NCBI GenBank assembly: GCA_004298015.1 | Contig: SCSE01000080.1 | Span: forward strand, 20,980 to 84,979 | Direction: 5' to 3' | DNA from: Rhodanobacter sp. | GTDB lineage: Bacteria > Pseudomonadota > Gammaproteobacteria > Xanthomonadales > Rhodanobacteraceae | Length of the DNA stretch: 64,000 bases | Shown here: one piece after another, positions 18,614 through 28,101 of the stretch | Position numbering within the stretch: the first letter of the stretch is position 1 | Layout: every line of letters begins with the position of its first letter | Made by a program: the position numbers and the translations under genes | The notes under the pieces: model-generated | Told to the model about the DNA's origin: nothing | The model's database searches: none | What the model saw: the letters and a program-made list of their open reading frames with translations, nothing else

Positions 18614-19303
18614 GGCCTTGCCTCGTTCGGCCAGCGTCATCGCCACCTTGTCGCGCAGGTACACCGGCAAGGCCAGTTCGGGAGCCTGCGCATGGCCGGC
18701 CCTGAACTCACGCATCGCCAGCTCGGCCACGTGCGCAGCCTGCGGATAGCGCATGCCATCGGCGGAGTGCAAGGTGCCGGTCAGGCGCTCGCATAACACC
18801 GTGGCATAGCTGGCCCAACCGGTACCGACCACCTGCCAGGCAGCCGCCTCGGGCAACTGCAGCGAATCCGCCGTACCGACCCGCTCGTCATCGAGTGGCG
18901 TCAGTCCACCGTTGTCGTCGCGACGAAAGCAGGCGGCATAAATTTCGCCCATGCGCGCATCGATCACGGCAAGAATCGTCGTGCCCTGCTCTTCCGGTGC
19001 CTCCAGCGCCAGCGCCGCCAGCGAGGAGATGGTGACCACCGGCAGGTCCAGGGCCAGCGCCATGCCCTGCGCCAGCGAAACCCCGAGCCGCACGCCGGTG
19101 AATGCCCCCGGCCCGCGTCCTACCGCGATCACGTCCAGCGCATGCCGACCGATGCCGGCCTCGGCCAGCAGGGCGTCGGCCATCGGCAACACCAGCTCGG
19201 TATGCCGCCGCGGCGCGATCTCGCTGCGTGCGATCAGTTGCTCACCGTGGATCAGTGCAACGGAACAGGCTTCGGTGGCGGTTTCGATGGCAAGCAGGTT
19301 CAT
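18611..19303 (-). CDS. tsaB: tRNA threonylcarbamoyladenosine biosynthesis protein TsaB
   Basis: TsaB is the scaffold partner of TsaD in the complex that makes t6A37 on ANN-decoding tRNAs. The 230-aa protein begins MNLLAIETATEACSVAL and carries HTELVLPMADALLAEAG and VGRGPGAFTGVRLGVSLAQG, the ASKHA-fold signature. The start at 19303 is supported by GGAGCGACC upstream; an in-frame extension to 19435 has no support. Its TGA is the first codon-length of a dispersed repeat. Confidence 0.95.
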   Translation of the reverse strand: MNLLAIETATEACSVALIHGEQLIARSEIAPRRHTELVLPMADALLAEAGIGRHALDVIAVGRGPGAFTGVRLGVSLAQGMALALDLPVVTISSLAALALEAPEEQGTTILAVIDARMGEIYAACFRRDDNGGLTPLDDERVGTADSLQLPEAAAWQVVGTGWASYATVLCERLTGTLHSADGMRYPQAAHVAELAMREFRAGHAQAPELALPVYLRDKVAMTLAERGKA

Positions 19304-19552
19304 GGTCGCTCCATGATAGCGGCTGGTGACCACGACCGCGGAATCTCTCGCGGCGCAGCGGTCGACTCGGACACACGCCGGTCGATGCGGCGCAGGCATC
19401 ATCACCCACCATCCCTGGACCAGAGCCTTCATCACAGCAGCCGCGGCGGCGAAAACGCGGGCGAAAACGGGCGCTCAGCCGACGCCGGGATGACGTTGCC
19501 GGGATCCGTGCACCACGCGGCAGAACGTGCTGCCAGGGTGGATTGCCTCCAA

Positions 19553-19793
19553 CCGCGGGTAGCCACCGTTCGACGCGCCGACCTCAGGTATCCATGATCC
19601 AGCCAGAGCGGCCAAACTCGCGGTCCTCGATACGCTCGTCAAACTCGAAAGCTGCAACACGCAGCTGTGCCAGCAGCGCACTCGATATCGTCGACGCGAA
19701 AGTCGACCATGAACGGCGAGGCACTCGGCTTGAAGAAAACACCGCCCAGCCCGATGTCCGTGCGCATGACCGGCCCCGCGTTGCGTGGTCTGA
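19553..19793 (-). pseudogene. Decayed VOC (glyoxalase-like) family gene fragment
   Basis: The minus strand encodes GLGGVFFKPSASPFMVDFRV and then DDIE. After one extra T the other frame continues ALLAQLRVAAFEFDERIEDR and EFGRSGWIMDT. A TGA follows exactly where functional homologues have the Glu of D-P-E-G-N-R-V-E-L-W; the frame then reads GRRVERWLP. So a C-terminal VOC-domain half survives with one frameshift and one nonsense codon, and the 5' part is missing at the edge of the helicase gene. The 250 bp between it and tsaB hold nothing recognisable. Confidence 0.65.
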
Positions 19794-19807
19794 AACGGCT
19801 CCTGCGG

Positions 19808-21796
19808 TCACTCCGCCAGGGGCGCCGTGATGGCAGCTGCGCTCCCGGATATCTCATCGAAGAAGCCCTGCACCACCGCCAGTTCCCGCGTGCGCGGCAT
19901 CCGTGGCAGGCTGGCCAGAAACAGCTTGCCGTAACCCTTGCCGGTAATGCGCGGGTCGCACAGCACCAGCACGCCGCGATCGTGCACGTCGCGGATCAGG
20001 CGACCGGCGCCCTGTTTCAGTGCGATCGCCGCGCTGGGCACCTGCCAGCCCATGAACGGATTGATACCGGACTGCTGCAGCGCGTCGAGCCGCGCCATCA
20101 GCACCGGATCGTCCGGTGCGGCAAACGGCAACTTGTCGATTACCACCACGCTCAACGCCTCGCCGACCACATCCACGCCTTCCCAGAAGCTCGCCGCACC
20201 GAGCAGTACGCCATGACCGCTGGCGCGGAATTCCTCCAGCAAGCGCGGCCGCGGCGCCGTACCCTGCACGAACAGCGGCCACGGCACCCGGTCTTGCAGC
20301 AACTCGGCAGCACGACGCAAGGCGCGGTGTGAGGTAAACAGCAGAAAGGCACGCCCATGTGATGCGTGCAGCACCGGCAATATCGCCTCCATCAACCGTT
20401 CGGTGTGGTCCCTGGAACCCGGATCGGGCAACCCCGGCGGCAGGTAGCACAGCGCCTGCCGCACATAGTCGAACGGACTTTCCAGGCTCAGTGTGCGTGG
20501 CTCATCGAGCCCGAGCTGGCGCGAAAAATGAGCGAAATCACCGGCGACCGACAACGTCGCCGAAGTGTGTATCCAGGCCGCCTGCGTGCGCTCGCGCATG
20601 GCTCGCATCGGCAACGCCAGATCCAGCGGTGTGGCGTACAGAGCGAACCCCCGCGGGTAATGCTCGTACCAGCGCACGTCATGGGTGCCCTGCGTCGTAT
20701 CCGCAGGCTGATCGACGATGCGCTCCAGTCGCGCGACGAGTAACTGTGCACGCTCATGCAGATGGGCAAAGCCCCGCGAGCGCTCGGCCTGCGACGCAAG
20801 CAGGTCGACCAGCACCGCCAGCAACTCGCTTAGTTGATGCAACGCTTCGCCGGCGCCGGCGCGTTGTTCGAGCAGCTGAAACGCGCCGCGTTGCGGCAAG
20901 CCGTCGATCACCAGACGCAGACGACGCAGTGCATCCTGCAAGGCCTCGATCGGCTCCAGCAGCAAGCCGAGTGCGCCGGTCATGCCGCTGCACTCGGTCA
21001 GCGCATCCTGCGCCAGTTCGCTCAGCTGGCGCGCGCTGATGCTTTGCGAAAAAAACTGACCGGCCAGTTCGGGGATCTGGTGCGCTTCGTCCAGGATGAA
21101 CGCCGACGCATCCGGCAGGATTTCGCCGAAACCCTCCTGCTTCAGGGCCAGGTCGGCAAACAGCAAGTGATGATTCACCACCACGATGTCCGCTTCCTGG
21201 GCTTCGCGGCGCGCCTGCACCACGTGACAGTCATCGAAGAACGCACACTCCACCCCGAGGCAGTTCTCCGCCGTGGAGGTGACCCGTGGCCACAGCAGGG
21301 ACTCCTCCCGCACTTCCGCCAGCTCCATGCGGTCACCGCGGCGCGTCCGCGCCGACCAGGCGCGGACCGTCGCCAATTGCGCCGCCAGCGCAGGCTCGAA
21401 GTTCACGCCTTCATGTACCGTCTGGTCGAGCCGGTACAGACACAGGTAGTTGGCGCGCCCTTTCAGCAACGCCGTCTTCACGCGCGCGCCCAGTACCGCG
21501 CGAACCCTCGGCAGATCGCGGAAGTACAACTGGTCCTGCAACGCCTTGGTACCGGTGGAGATAATGATCCGCTCGCCCGACAACAACGCCGGCACCAGGT
21601 AGGCGTAGGTCTTGCCGGTACCGGTGCCGGCCTCGGCGATCAGGGTTTCGCGCTGGGCAATCGCCTGGGTCACCGCCCGCGCCATGGCCTGCTGCGCCGC
21701 GCGCGGCGCAAAATTCGGCAGTTCGCGGGCAAAGGGACCCTCCGCACCGAGCACGGCGTCGGTGTCGTCGATGTCACAGGAATCGATATCCATCAT
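19808..21796 (-). CDS. ATP-dependent DNA helicase, YoaA/DinG (XPD-like) family
   Basis: This 662-aa superfamily 2 helicase has Walker A EAGTGTGKTYAYL, the DEAH box FILDEAHQIPELAG and helicase motif VI as GAGRLIRDVHDRG. Four cysteines placed as in iron-sulfur XPD/DinG helicases are visible: one in NYLCLYRLDQ and three in NCLGVECAFFDDCHVV. It likely unwinds 5'-3' during repair or replication-fork processing, as YoaA does. The start at MMDIDSCDID is used; the frame extends to 22084 but would enter the divergent MAPEG gene. Confidence 0.9.
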   Translation of the reverse strand: MMDIDSCDIDDTDAVLGAEGPFARELPNFAPRAAQQAMARAVTQAIAQRETLIAEAGTGTGKTYAYLVPALLSGERIIISTGTKALQDQLYFRDLPRVRAVLGARVKTALLKGRANYLCLYRLDQTVHEGVNFEPALAAQLATVRAWSARTRRGDRMELAEVREESLLWPRVTSTAENCLGVECAFFDDCHVVQARREAQEADIVVVNHHLLFADLALKQEGFGEILPDASAFILDEAHQIPELAGQFFSQSISARQLSELAQDALTECSGMTGALGLLLEPIEALQDALRRLRLVIDGLPQRGAFQLLEQRAGAGEALHQLSELLAVLVDLLASQAERSRGFAHLHERAQLLVARLERIVDQPADTTQGTHDVRWYEHYPRGFALYATPLDLALPMRAMRERTQAAWIHTSATLSVAGDFAHFSRQLGLDEPRTLSLESPFDYVRQALCYLPPGLPDPGSRDHTERLMEAILPVLHASHGRAFLLFTSHRALRRAAELLQDRVPWPLFVQGTAPRPRLLEEFRASGHGVLLGAASFWEGVDVVGEALSVVVIDKLPFAAPDDPVLMARLDALQQSGINPFMGWQVPSAAIALKQGAGRLIRDVHDRGVLVLCDPRITGKGYGKLFLASLPRMPRTRELAVVQGFFDEISGSAAAITAPLAE

Positions 21797-21915
21797 CGAC
21801 GCAGTATCGCCCAGCGACCGCCGCGGGCATACCCGAACCGATGTCTGCGGTGACTGGCAGTCGACAGGGGAATGCTCCACCATGGCCCCTCCGTATCCGG
21901 AGGGGGAAGGACAAG

Positions 21916-22305
21916 ATGAGCACTGAACTGTGCATGCTGGTGTGGAGTGTGGCGCTGGGACTGGTGCAGATCGCGCTGGCCGCAAGTGGCTCGGTAGTCC
22001 AGCGCGGACTGGGTTGGGCGGCCAGCTCGCGCGATGGTGAAGCCAGGCCACTGACCGGCATCGCGGCGCGACTTGATCGCGCACGCGGCAATTTCCTGGA
22101 GACCTTCCCGCTGTTCGCGGTGGCCGTGCTGGCTGCGTTCGCGCTGAATCGCCACACCGGGATGACCGTGTTGGGCGCGCAGCTCTACTTCTGGGCCCGT
22201 CTGGCCTACCTGCCGGTGTACGCCGCTGGCATTCCCTACCTGCGTACCCTGATCTGGGCGATCAGCCTGATCGGTATCGTGATGCTGGTGGCCGCCTTGT
22301 TCTGA
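21916..22305 (+). CDS. MAPEG family membrane protein
   Basis: This 129-aa protein has four predicted transmembrane helices and MAPEG family features (ARLDRARGNFLETFPLFAVAV and a C-terminal ARLAYLPVYAAGIPYLRTLIW). Eukaryotic MAPEG proteins act in eicosanoid and glutathione metabolism; the bacterial role is unknown. GGGGGAAGGA lies upstream of the ATG, which fixes the start against a longer frame from 21841. It is divergent from the YoaA-like helicase and ends at a strong hairpin. Confidence 0.87.
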   Translation: MSTELCMLVWSVALGLVQIALAASGSVVQRGLGWAASSRDGEARPLTGIAARLDRARGNFLETFPLFAVAVLAAFALNRHTGMTVLGAQLYFWARLAYLPVYAAGIPYLRTLIWAISLIGIVMLVAALF

Positions 22306-22311
22306 GATACT

Positions 22312-22350
22312 CCGCGTGCCCTTGCTGCACCGAGAACTAAGGGCACGCGG
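22312..22350. terminator. Bidirectional hairpin between MAPEG and lpoP-like genes
   Basis: CCGCGTGCCCTT and AAGGGCACGCGG form a perfect 12-bp stem with a 15-nt loop, placed 7 bp after the MAPEG stop and 19 bp from the stop of the converging lipoprotein gene. No clear T-run is present. Its position between converging genes supports a bidirectional terminator role. Confidence 0.65.
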
Positions 22351-22368
22351 GCTTCACATGACAGACGC

Positions 22369-22908
22369 TCAGTAGCGTGTGATGCCGGCCTCGTGGCATT
22401 GCCCGACCTGATGGCGTGCGTTGGCAGCACCGGGCTGATCACCGGCCTGCAAGCGCATCTCGACGATCGTCTGCCAGTTGCGTGCGCACAGTGGCCCCAG
22501 TTTCGGACCGAGCGACCAGGATCGGCGGGCAAGCCGCTCGGCGGTCGCGAAATGCCGCAGACGCACCGCTATTTCGGCCCGATCCTGCAGCAGATCCGGT
22601 GCATCAGGATTGAGCTTGAGTGCCTGGTCCAGCTCGTTGCCCGCTTCGACGTAGTGCCCGGCCAGCTCGTTCCGCCGCGCCTCGTCACGCAGCACGGCGA
22701 CACCTGGATCACGCAGCGGATTGACTGCGATAACGGAGTTTTCGCGCGCACCGGCAGCACGGATCGAGGCCACCATCTGGGCCGGCGTCGGCCCCGCCGG
22801 TCGGGCCGCGGTGGCCAACGGCGCTGGGGGAAACATGCTGCAGGCCGCCAGCCATCCCAGCGCCAGTAAACAGCCGAGCAGCAGAAAAGGTTTCACCAGG
22901 TGTCGCAT
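22369..22908 (-). CDS. LpoP-like TPR lipoprotein, putative PBP1B activator
   Basis: This 179-aa protein has a lipoprotein signal (KPFLLLGCLLALGWLAACS, lipobox LAAC with Cys near residue 23), so it is expected to be anchored in a membrane, probably the outer one. The mature part contains tetratricopeptide-like helices (ELAGHYVEAGNELDQALKLN and LLQDRAEIAVRLRHFATAERL). Its ATG falls 2 bp after the PBP1B stop. In Pseudomonas aeruginosa the TPR lipoprotein LpoP, encoded next to ponB, activates PBP1b. The same arrangement here makes this the likely cognate activator, by analogy only. The longer frame to 23070 overlaps PBP1B. Confidence 0.8.
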   Translation of the reverse strand: MRHLVKPFLLLGCLLALGWLAACSMFPPAPLATAARPAGPTPAQMVASIRAAGARENSVIAVNPLRDPGVAVLRDEARRNELAGHYVEAGNELDQALKLNPDAPDLLQDRAEIAVRLRHFATAERLARRSWSLGPKLGPLCARNWQTIVEMRLQAGDQPGAANARHQVGQCHEAGITRY

Positions 22909-22910
22909 GA

Positions 22911-25253
22911 TCAGTTCCGAATCGGATGGTTGGCGGGTTGGGGCACCGTGCCAGTGTGCGCAGGTGCACCGCCGGCACCGAAGAAATTCTGCACACCTTG
23001 CCAGAAACAACCCTCGGTAGCCGTCGGCAGGCTGCCAGCGACCACCGGCACCTGCAGTGCGCCCTGGCATTGCGGCTCGGTACGCTTGCCATCGGCCGGA
23101 TTGATCCAGGCCATGTCCAGCCCATCGCCCGGCGTGGCCGAGAGCGGCCGGGTCGGCAACTTGGCGAAAAGATGGCGCCAGGCGCGCAATGCGCCGCTGG
23201 CGCCGAACAAGGTGGTCGGCTTGTTGTCGTCACGGCCCATCCAGAACACCGCCAGATGCTCACCGGTGAAACCGGCAAACCAGCTGTCGCGCATGTCGTT
23301 GCTGGTACCGGTCTTGCCAGCGGCATGCAGCCAGGCCAGGCCCGAATCACCGATCGAGTGTGCGGTACCGTACAGCGCTACCTGTTGCATCGCCCAGGTG
23401 ATCTGGGCCACCGCTTGCCGATACTCGCCTTTGCCACTCTGCACCTGGTAACGCTTGATCGTGCGTCCCTTGCCGTCCAGCACACCACGTACTGCCACCA
23501 GCGGCAACGCGTGTCCGCCGGCCGCCAGATATTGATACATCTGTGCCACCTGCAGCGGCGCCAGATCGAGCGCGCCGATCAACAGCGAGGGTCCCGGATT
23601 GATGTCGCCGAGCCCGAATGACTCCAGAAACGAGCGGACCCGCGGCAGGCCCACGGCCAGACCCAGGCGGATGCTGGCGATGTTCCAGGAATGCGCCAGC
23701 GCGTCGATCATCGGCACTTCGCCGTGACTCTTGTTGTCGTCGTTGTGCGGAGTCCAGGTGCTGCCGTCAGGCTCACGCATGCTCAACGGACTGTCATCCA
23801 GCAGGGTGGCGAGATTCCAGCGATCCGGCTGGGTCAACGCCACCAGATAGACAAATGGCTTCACCAGCGAGCCGATCGGTCGACGCGCATCCAGTGCCCG
23901 ATTGAAGCCGGTGTCACCGGGAATCCTGCTGCCGACCACGGCCAGCACGCTGCCGGTACGCGCATCGGTCACCACCCCGGCCGCCTGGATGCCGTGGCCG
24001 CGCTTGCCGAGGCCTTTCAAGGTGTTGTCGATCGCCTGCTCGGTATATAGCTGCGCCGCCGGATCGAGGGTGGTGAAAATCGACAGGTTGCCCTGGCGCA
24101 GGGACTGCTCGTCGAAGTCGGCGGTGATCTGTTTGCGTACCAGCTGCATGAACGCGGGAAAGCGATTGTGCGGCAGCTGACCGTTGCTGACGATGTCCAG
24201 CGGCGCTGCCTGGGCGGCATTGGTCTGCGCTGCGGTCAGCAGGCCGGTCGTGGCGAATTCCTGCAACACCAGATTGCGACGCGCCAGGGCACGCGACGGA
24301 TAGCGCCGCGGATCGTAATAACTGGGCCCTTTCACCATGCCGACCAGCAGCGCGATTTCCTGCGGTCGCAAATCCGCCAGCCGGCGCGCAAAGTAGAACT
24401 CCGATGCGGCGGCGAAACCGTGCACCGCCTGGCTACCGCGCTGACCGAGAAACACGTCGTTGACGTAGGCCTCGAGAATGCGCCCCTTGCTGTAATGCGC
24501 CTCAAGCAGCATCGACATCAGCGCTTCGTTGATCTTGCGGGTAAAGGTCTGGTCGCGATTGAGGAACAAGTTGCGCACCAGTTGCTGGGTCAGCGTCGAG
24601 CCACCCTGCACCGTGTGGCCAGCCCTCAGATTGGCTAGCGCAGCCCGCGCGATCGCCGCGAAGTCGATGCCGATATGATGCTTGAAATCGCGGTCCTCGA
24701 CCGCCTGCAGGCCACTCAGCAAAAGCGGTGGCACATTGGCCAGCCGCACGATGCGACGATCCTCCTGTTTGGCGCCATAAAGCGTGGCGATCCGTGCCGG
24801 ATCGAGATGCGTCTTCGCGATACGCTTGCCACTGGCCGCATCCTCCACCGAGCGCACGATCCCGCTGCCTAGCGTGACCTCGATGCGATCGGGAAGCTCA
24901 CCGCCGTCCGGACCGGCGTACCCTCGTGAGGAAATCGTGTAGTGGCTGCCCTGATTCACCCAACTGCCAGGCACACGACCCTTGCCGTCATCGCTGTAGC
25001 CGGCGAACGTCAACTCCAGCTTCAATGCGGCAGGCGTCATCGGCTCACCCGCGACCAGCGGCAGGGGCCGCGCGTAGACGCGCGTAGGCACGGCAAACAC
25101 CAGGTCGCTGAAACGATCCTGTACGCGCTTGTTCAACACCAGGATGTAAGGCAGCACGAAACCGAACAACAAGCCCATGCCGATCCAGAACGGAATGCAC
25201 AGCCAGCGCCAGCTGACGCGTGCGAAGGAGCGGGTACGTGTCAAAAAAGCCAA
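22911..25253 (-). CDS. mrcB: Penicillin-binding protein 1B (bifunctional peptidoglycan synthase)
   Basis: This 780-aa class A PBP polymerises lipid II and crosslinks peptidoglycan at the inner membrane. In order: an N-terminal membrane anchor (~20-40), a UB2H-like region (~60-150), glycosyltransferase 51 with the catalytic Glu near 186 (LQAVEDRDFKHHIG) and GGSTLTQQLVRNLFL, then the transpeptidase with SLVK (RPIGSLVKPF, about residue 460), SWN (AHSWNIASIRL) and KTGT. The C-terminal tail is rich in Gly and Pro. The adjacent TPR lipoprotein is probably its activator. Confidence 0.95.
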   Translation of the reverse strand: MAFLTRTRSFARVSWRWLCIPFWIGMGLLFGFVLPYILVLNKRVQDRFSDLVFAVPTRVYARPLPLVAGEPMTPAALKLELTFAGYSDDGKGRVPGSWVNQGSHYTISSRGYAGPDGGELPDRIEVTLGSGIVRSVEDAASGKRIAKTHLDPARIATLYGAKQEDRRIVRLANVPPLLLSGLQAVEDRDFKHHIGIDFAAIARAALANLRAGHTVQGGSTLTQQLVRNLFLNRDQTFTRKINEALMSMLLEAHYSKGRILEAYVNDVFLGQRGSQAVHGFAAASEFYFARRLADLRPQEIALLVGMVKGPSYYDPRRYPSRALARRNLVLQEFATTGLLTAAQTNAAQAAPLDIVSNGQLPHNRFPAFMQLVRKQITADFDEQSLRQGNLSIFTTLDPAAQLYTEQAIDNTLKGLGKRGHGIQAAGVVTDARTGSVLAVVGSRIPGDTGFNRALDARRPIGSLVKPFVYLVALTQPDRWNLATLLDDSPLSMREPDGSTWTPHNDDNKSHGEVPMIDALAHSWNIASIRLGLAVGLPRVRSFLESFGLGDINPGPSLLIGALDLAPLQVAQMYQYLAAGGHALPLVAVRGVLDGKGRTIKRYQVQSGKGEYRQAVAQITWAMQQVALYGTAHSIGDSGLAWLHAAGKTGTSNDMRDSWFAGFTGEHLAVFWMGRDDNKPTTLFGASGALRAWRHLFAKLPTRPLSATPGDGLDMAWINPADGKRTEPQCQGALQVPVVAGSLPTATEGCFWQGVQNFFGAGGAPAHTGTVPQPANHPIRN

Positions 25254-25443
25254 CGTGGAGAATTCCGGCAGTCAGAGTGGTTCGATCATAGGGCCTGCAT
25301 CCCGGCGCGAGCATGAACACCGTCGGCCGATTACGGGCAAAACGCGGGCAATGCGACGTTGTCGAGCAAAAGCACACCCCGCGCTGCGCGCGAAAGCTCG
25401 TCGCACGAACCTCGGCGAAGGCTATCGCGCACAGGGCGCGATC

Positions 25444-26286
25444 CTACGGTTTCGGGGTCCACATCGACGCATGCGGCCGGAACGGCCGTGGGTTGATCCC
25501 CAGCAAGCGCTGCAGTTCGCCATTGTCGGCGATCAGGTCGGCATCCAGTCGCCGCAACGGGCCCGCCAGACGTGGCAGCGCGCCACGCCCTAGTCGCAGC
25601 AGCCATGCTGGCAGTGGCAGCGGCAGGGTCGCCACCGGCATGCTGCCACGTACGCGGGCGAACATCTCCCCTGCGGGAAGCCGCTCGCCCCCGCCGATCG
25701 ACAGAATCCGACCGGCCGCCATCGGGCTGTCCAGGACCGCCAGCACCGCCTGGGCGATGTCGTCGGCATGCACCGGCTGGCGCAGGCCGCGACCGGCCGG
25801 CAAGGGAAAGCAGCGCGTCCGCAATGCACGTCGGGCGATCGGCGTAAGGCTTTTGTCGAGTCCGGCCCCGTAGACCAGGGTCGGCCGCAGCACCGTCCAT
25901 GGCAGGCCGTTCCGGATGCAGGCGTTCGCCAGCGCCGCCTCGCCTTCACGCAACTGACGGGAAATGGCCCGCTCCGCCGCTACCGGCGAATTCCGCTTGC
26001 TCTCGGCGCTCATCGAGCTGGTAGCAATCACTTGCGGCGTGCCCGGCAGCGCAATCCGGGCAAGCCAGTCAGCGAACGCCGGCAGCGGTCCGAAACAGAT
26101 GATCGCCGACAACGGCGGCAGCGCGGGGACGTCGGCAGGCAGCTCGCCCGTCAACCAGCGCAGGCCCTCTTGCCCGTTCCCGGGCGGGCGCCGACTCAAG
26201 GCCAGTACCGGATCACCACGCGCAACCAGCCTGGGCAACAGAAAGTGCCCGATCTGGCTACTGCCGCCGAAAACCAATGTCGTCAT
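25444..26286 (-). CDS. NAD(P)-dependent epimerase/dehydratase-like protein
   Basis: This 280-aa extended SDR has the N-terminal motif LVFGGSSQIGHFLLPRLVARG and an epimerase-like TVLRPTLVYGAGLDKSL segment. The substrate is unknown; it resembles NAD-dependent epimerases of unassigned function in this bacterial order. It starts 7 bp after the stop of the TPR membrane-protein gene, suggesting co-transcription. A 190-bp gap without recognisable content separates it from mrcB. The frame reaches 26655 but only as a shadow. Confidence 0.78.
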   Translation of the reverse strand: MTTLVFGGSSQIGHFLLPRLVARGDPVLALSRRPPGNGQEGLRWLTGELPADVPALPPLSAIICFGPLPAFADWLARIALPGTPQVIATSSMSAESKRNSPVAAERAISRQLREGEAALANACIRNGLPWTVLRPTLVYGAGLDKSLTPIARRALRTRCFPLPAGRGLRQPVHADDIAQAVLAVLDSPMAAGRILSIGGGERLPAGEMFARVRGSMPVATLPLPLPAWLLRLGRGALPRLAGPLRRLDADLIADNGELQRLLGINPRPFRPHASMWTPKP

Positions 26287-26293
26287 GCCGGGC

Positions 26294-28003
26294 TCATGAG
26301 CCACCCTGCAAGCGTGCGGTGAGATCCTGCACGCGGGGGTGGTTGGGTGCCAGCTTGCGGGCACGTTCCAGTGACTGCCTCGCCCCGCTGCGATCGCCAC
26401 GCGCAAGTTGCTGTTCGGCCTGATCCAGCCACGCCGTGGCCAGCTGATTGCTGAGATCGACCTGTGCCGCATCGCCCGGGGACAGCTCGGCGAGGTTGTC
26501 CAGCATCTGGCCGGCCTGGCGCAGGTTGCCCCGCGAAAGCGCACGCCTGAAGTGCTTTTCGACCTGCGCGGGCAACCCCTGCAAACCCTGTCGGGCTGCC
26601 ACGTTGTTGCCATCGATCGACAGTGCATTGCGATACAAGTCATACGCGCTGGCACCCGGTGGCAACATGATATGCCCTTCGCGGGTGGCCTCCCGCGCCC
26701 GCTTGATCAAACCCGCCACCACCGCCTGCTGCTGCGCCGACAGCATCGGCGTGACAAGCCCTGCGTCGCCTGGCGACGAGGTCGACGCCGCAGCCGGCGA
26801 AGAGCCTGCCGGCACGGCGCTGGCCAGCCGCGCCTGGGCGGCTGCCAGATCCGCCGATTTCGGCGCCAGTGCAGCGGCCTGATCCAGCAGTTGCTTCGCC
26901 TGCGTGCGGTCGCCTGCATCGATTGCCGCATTCGCCTGCACGGTAAGTGCCTGCGCCACCTTGCCCAGACCGGCCCTGGCCTGCGGATTGGTCGGATCCA
27001 GCGCCAGCGCGGCCTTGAAGTGCGCCAGCGCGGTATCGTCGCCGGCCCCGCTGATGCGACCGTCCCGCAAGGCCTGGGTGCCCTGGGTCAGGGCCGCATC
27101 CAGCGCGGCGCTGTTCTGCTGACGCGTTTGCGCCTGCAAGGCACGCAGCGACGGCAGCGCACCGTTGTTCGGCTGCAGGGCGGCAAGCTGGTCGATCCGT
27201 GTGTTCGCCGTGGCCGTGTCATGGGTGGCGAAAGCCTGGTGCGCCTGCGCCGCGAGGGCATCACCGACCTGATCCAGCCCGTGCGCCGCCACCGCGTTCT
27301 CGGGATCGGCTTGTAAAACCTGCTGATACAAGCCACCTGCACCGTGATCGCCGGTCAGGTTTCCGGCAGCGAACGCCTGCTGCGCCTGATCGATCAGGTC
27401 ACCGGTCTTCGCCTTGGACACACGCGCCTTGTCGATCGCCCGATCGAGCCGGTCGATATCACTGCCACCCCCGAGCAGCTCACGGGCAACCGCCGCCTGC
27501 TGAGCCGCCTGATCGATGCGGCCTGCCTGCAACGCCGCGTCGGCCTGCGCCAGTTCGGCCTGACCAACTCGTTGCAGGCCGTTGCGGGCGCGGTCATTGT
27601 CCGGCTCCAGCGCGACCGCTGCCTGGAACAGTTCACGCGCGCTGGTGCCGTTCTGGCCATCCAGATCACCGGCCTGCAAGGCCGCCTGGGCCCGCGCCAG
27701 CACGCTGTTGAACTCGGTCCGCGGAAGCAGCGCACGCAACGAGCCCTGGTTGACCCAGATCGCCGTCGCCAGCAAGATCACCAGCAACAGCAGCAACGGG
27801 ATCAACCAGCCGCGCCGGTCCGACCCGGGCGTGCCGAGCTTCCCCTCGGGGCGGCGCGACCGCGGCTCGATCGCCATCGACGGCAGGCCGTCGGACGGCA
27901 CCGGTGGCGCGGGTGGCGGTGCATCGAGCTGCCCGATGTCGCCGAGCGTCGGTTCGGTGCGGCGACGTGGTCCGGTGTCGTTCTGGTCTCGATGTCCGCT
28001 CAT
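26294..28003 (-). CDS. Membrane-anchored TPR-rich protein of unknown function
   Basis: This 569-aa protein has a Pro/Arg-rich cytoplasmic N-terminus, one transmembrane helix (WLIPLLLLLVILLATAIWV, about 66-84) and a long region of degenerate tetratricopeptide repeats rich in Ala and Gln, with recurring patterns such as ELFQAAVALEPDNDRARNGL and HFKAALALDPTNPQARAGLG. A low-complexity AVPAGSSPAAASTSSPGDA linker splits the repeats. Its topology suggests a periplasmic scaffolding role. The gene lies about 100 bp downstream of relA and just upstream of the epimerase. Confidence 0.75.
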   Translation of the reverse strand: MSGHRDQNDTGPRRRTEPTLGDIGQLDAPPPAPPVPSDGLPSMAIEPRSRRPEGKLGTPGSDRRGWLIPLLLLLVILLATAIWVNQGSLRALLPRTEFNSVLARAQAALQAGDLDGQNGTSARELFQAAVALEPDNDRARNGLQRVGQAELAQADAALQAGRIDQAAQQAAVARELLGGGSDIDRLDRAIDKARVSKAKTGDLIDQAQQAFAAGNLTGDHGAGGLYQQVLQADPENAVAAHGLDQVGDALAAQAHQAFATHDTATANTRIDQLAALQPNNGALPSLRALQAQTRQQNSAALDAALTQGTQALRDGRISGAGDDTALAHFKAALALDPTNPQARAGLGKVAQALTVQANAAIDAGDRTQAKQLLDQAAALAPKSADLAAAQARLASAVPAGSSPAAASTSSPGDAGLVTPMLSAQQQAVVAGLIKRAREATREGHIMLPPGASAYDLYRNALSIDGNNVAARQGLQGLPAQVEKHFRRALSRGNLRQAGQMLDNLAELSPGDAAQVDLSNQLATAWLDQAEQQLARGDRSGARQSLERARKLAPNHPRVQDLTARLQGGS

Positions 28004-28101
28004 GATTCAGTGGTTGCCAGGGCAATAGCTGATCAAGCTTAGCATCGGCCGGGGCAAGCGCTTCAGCTCGCAAAAACCCGCGTTCAGCAACACCTGGCGA
28101 T

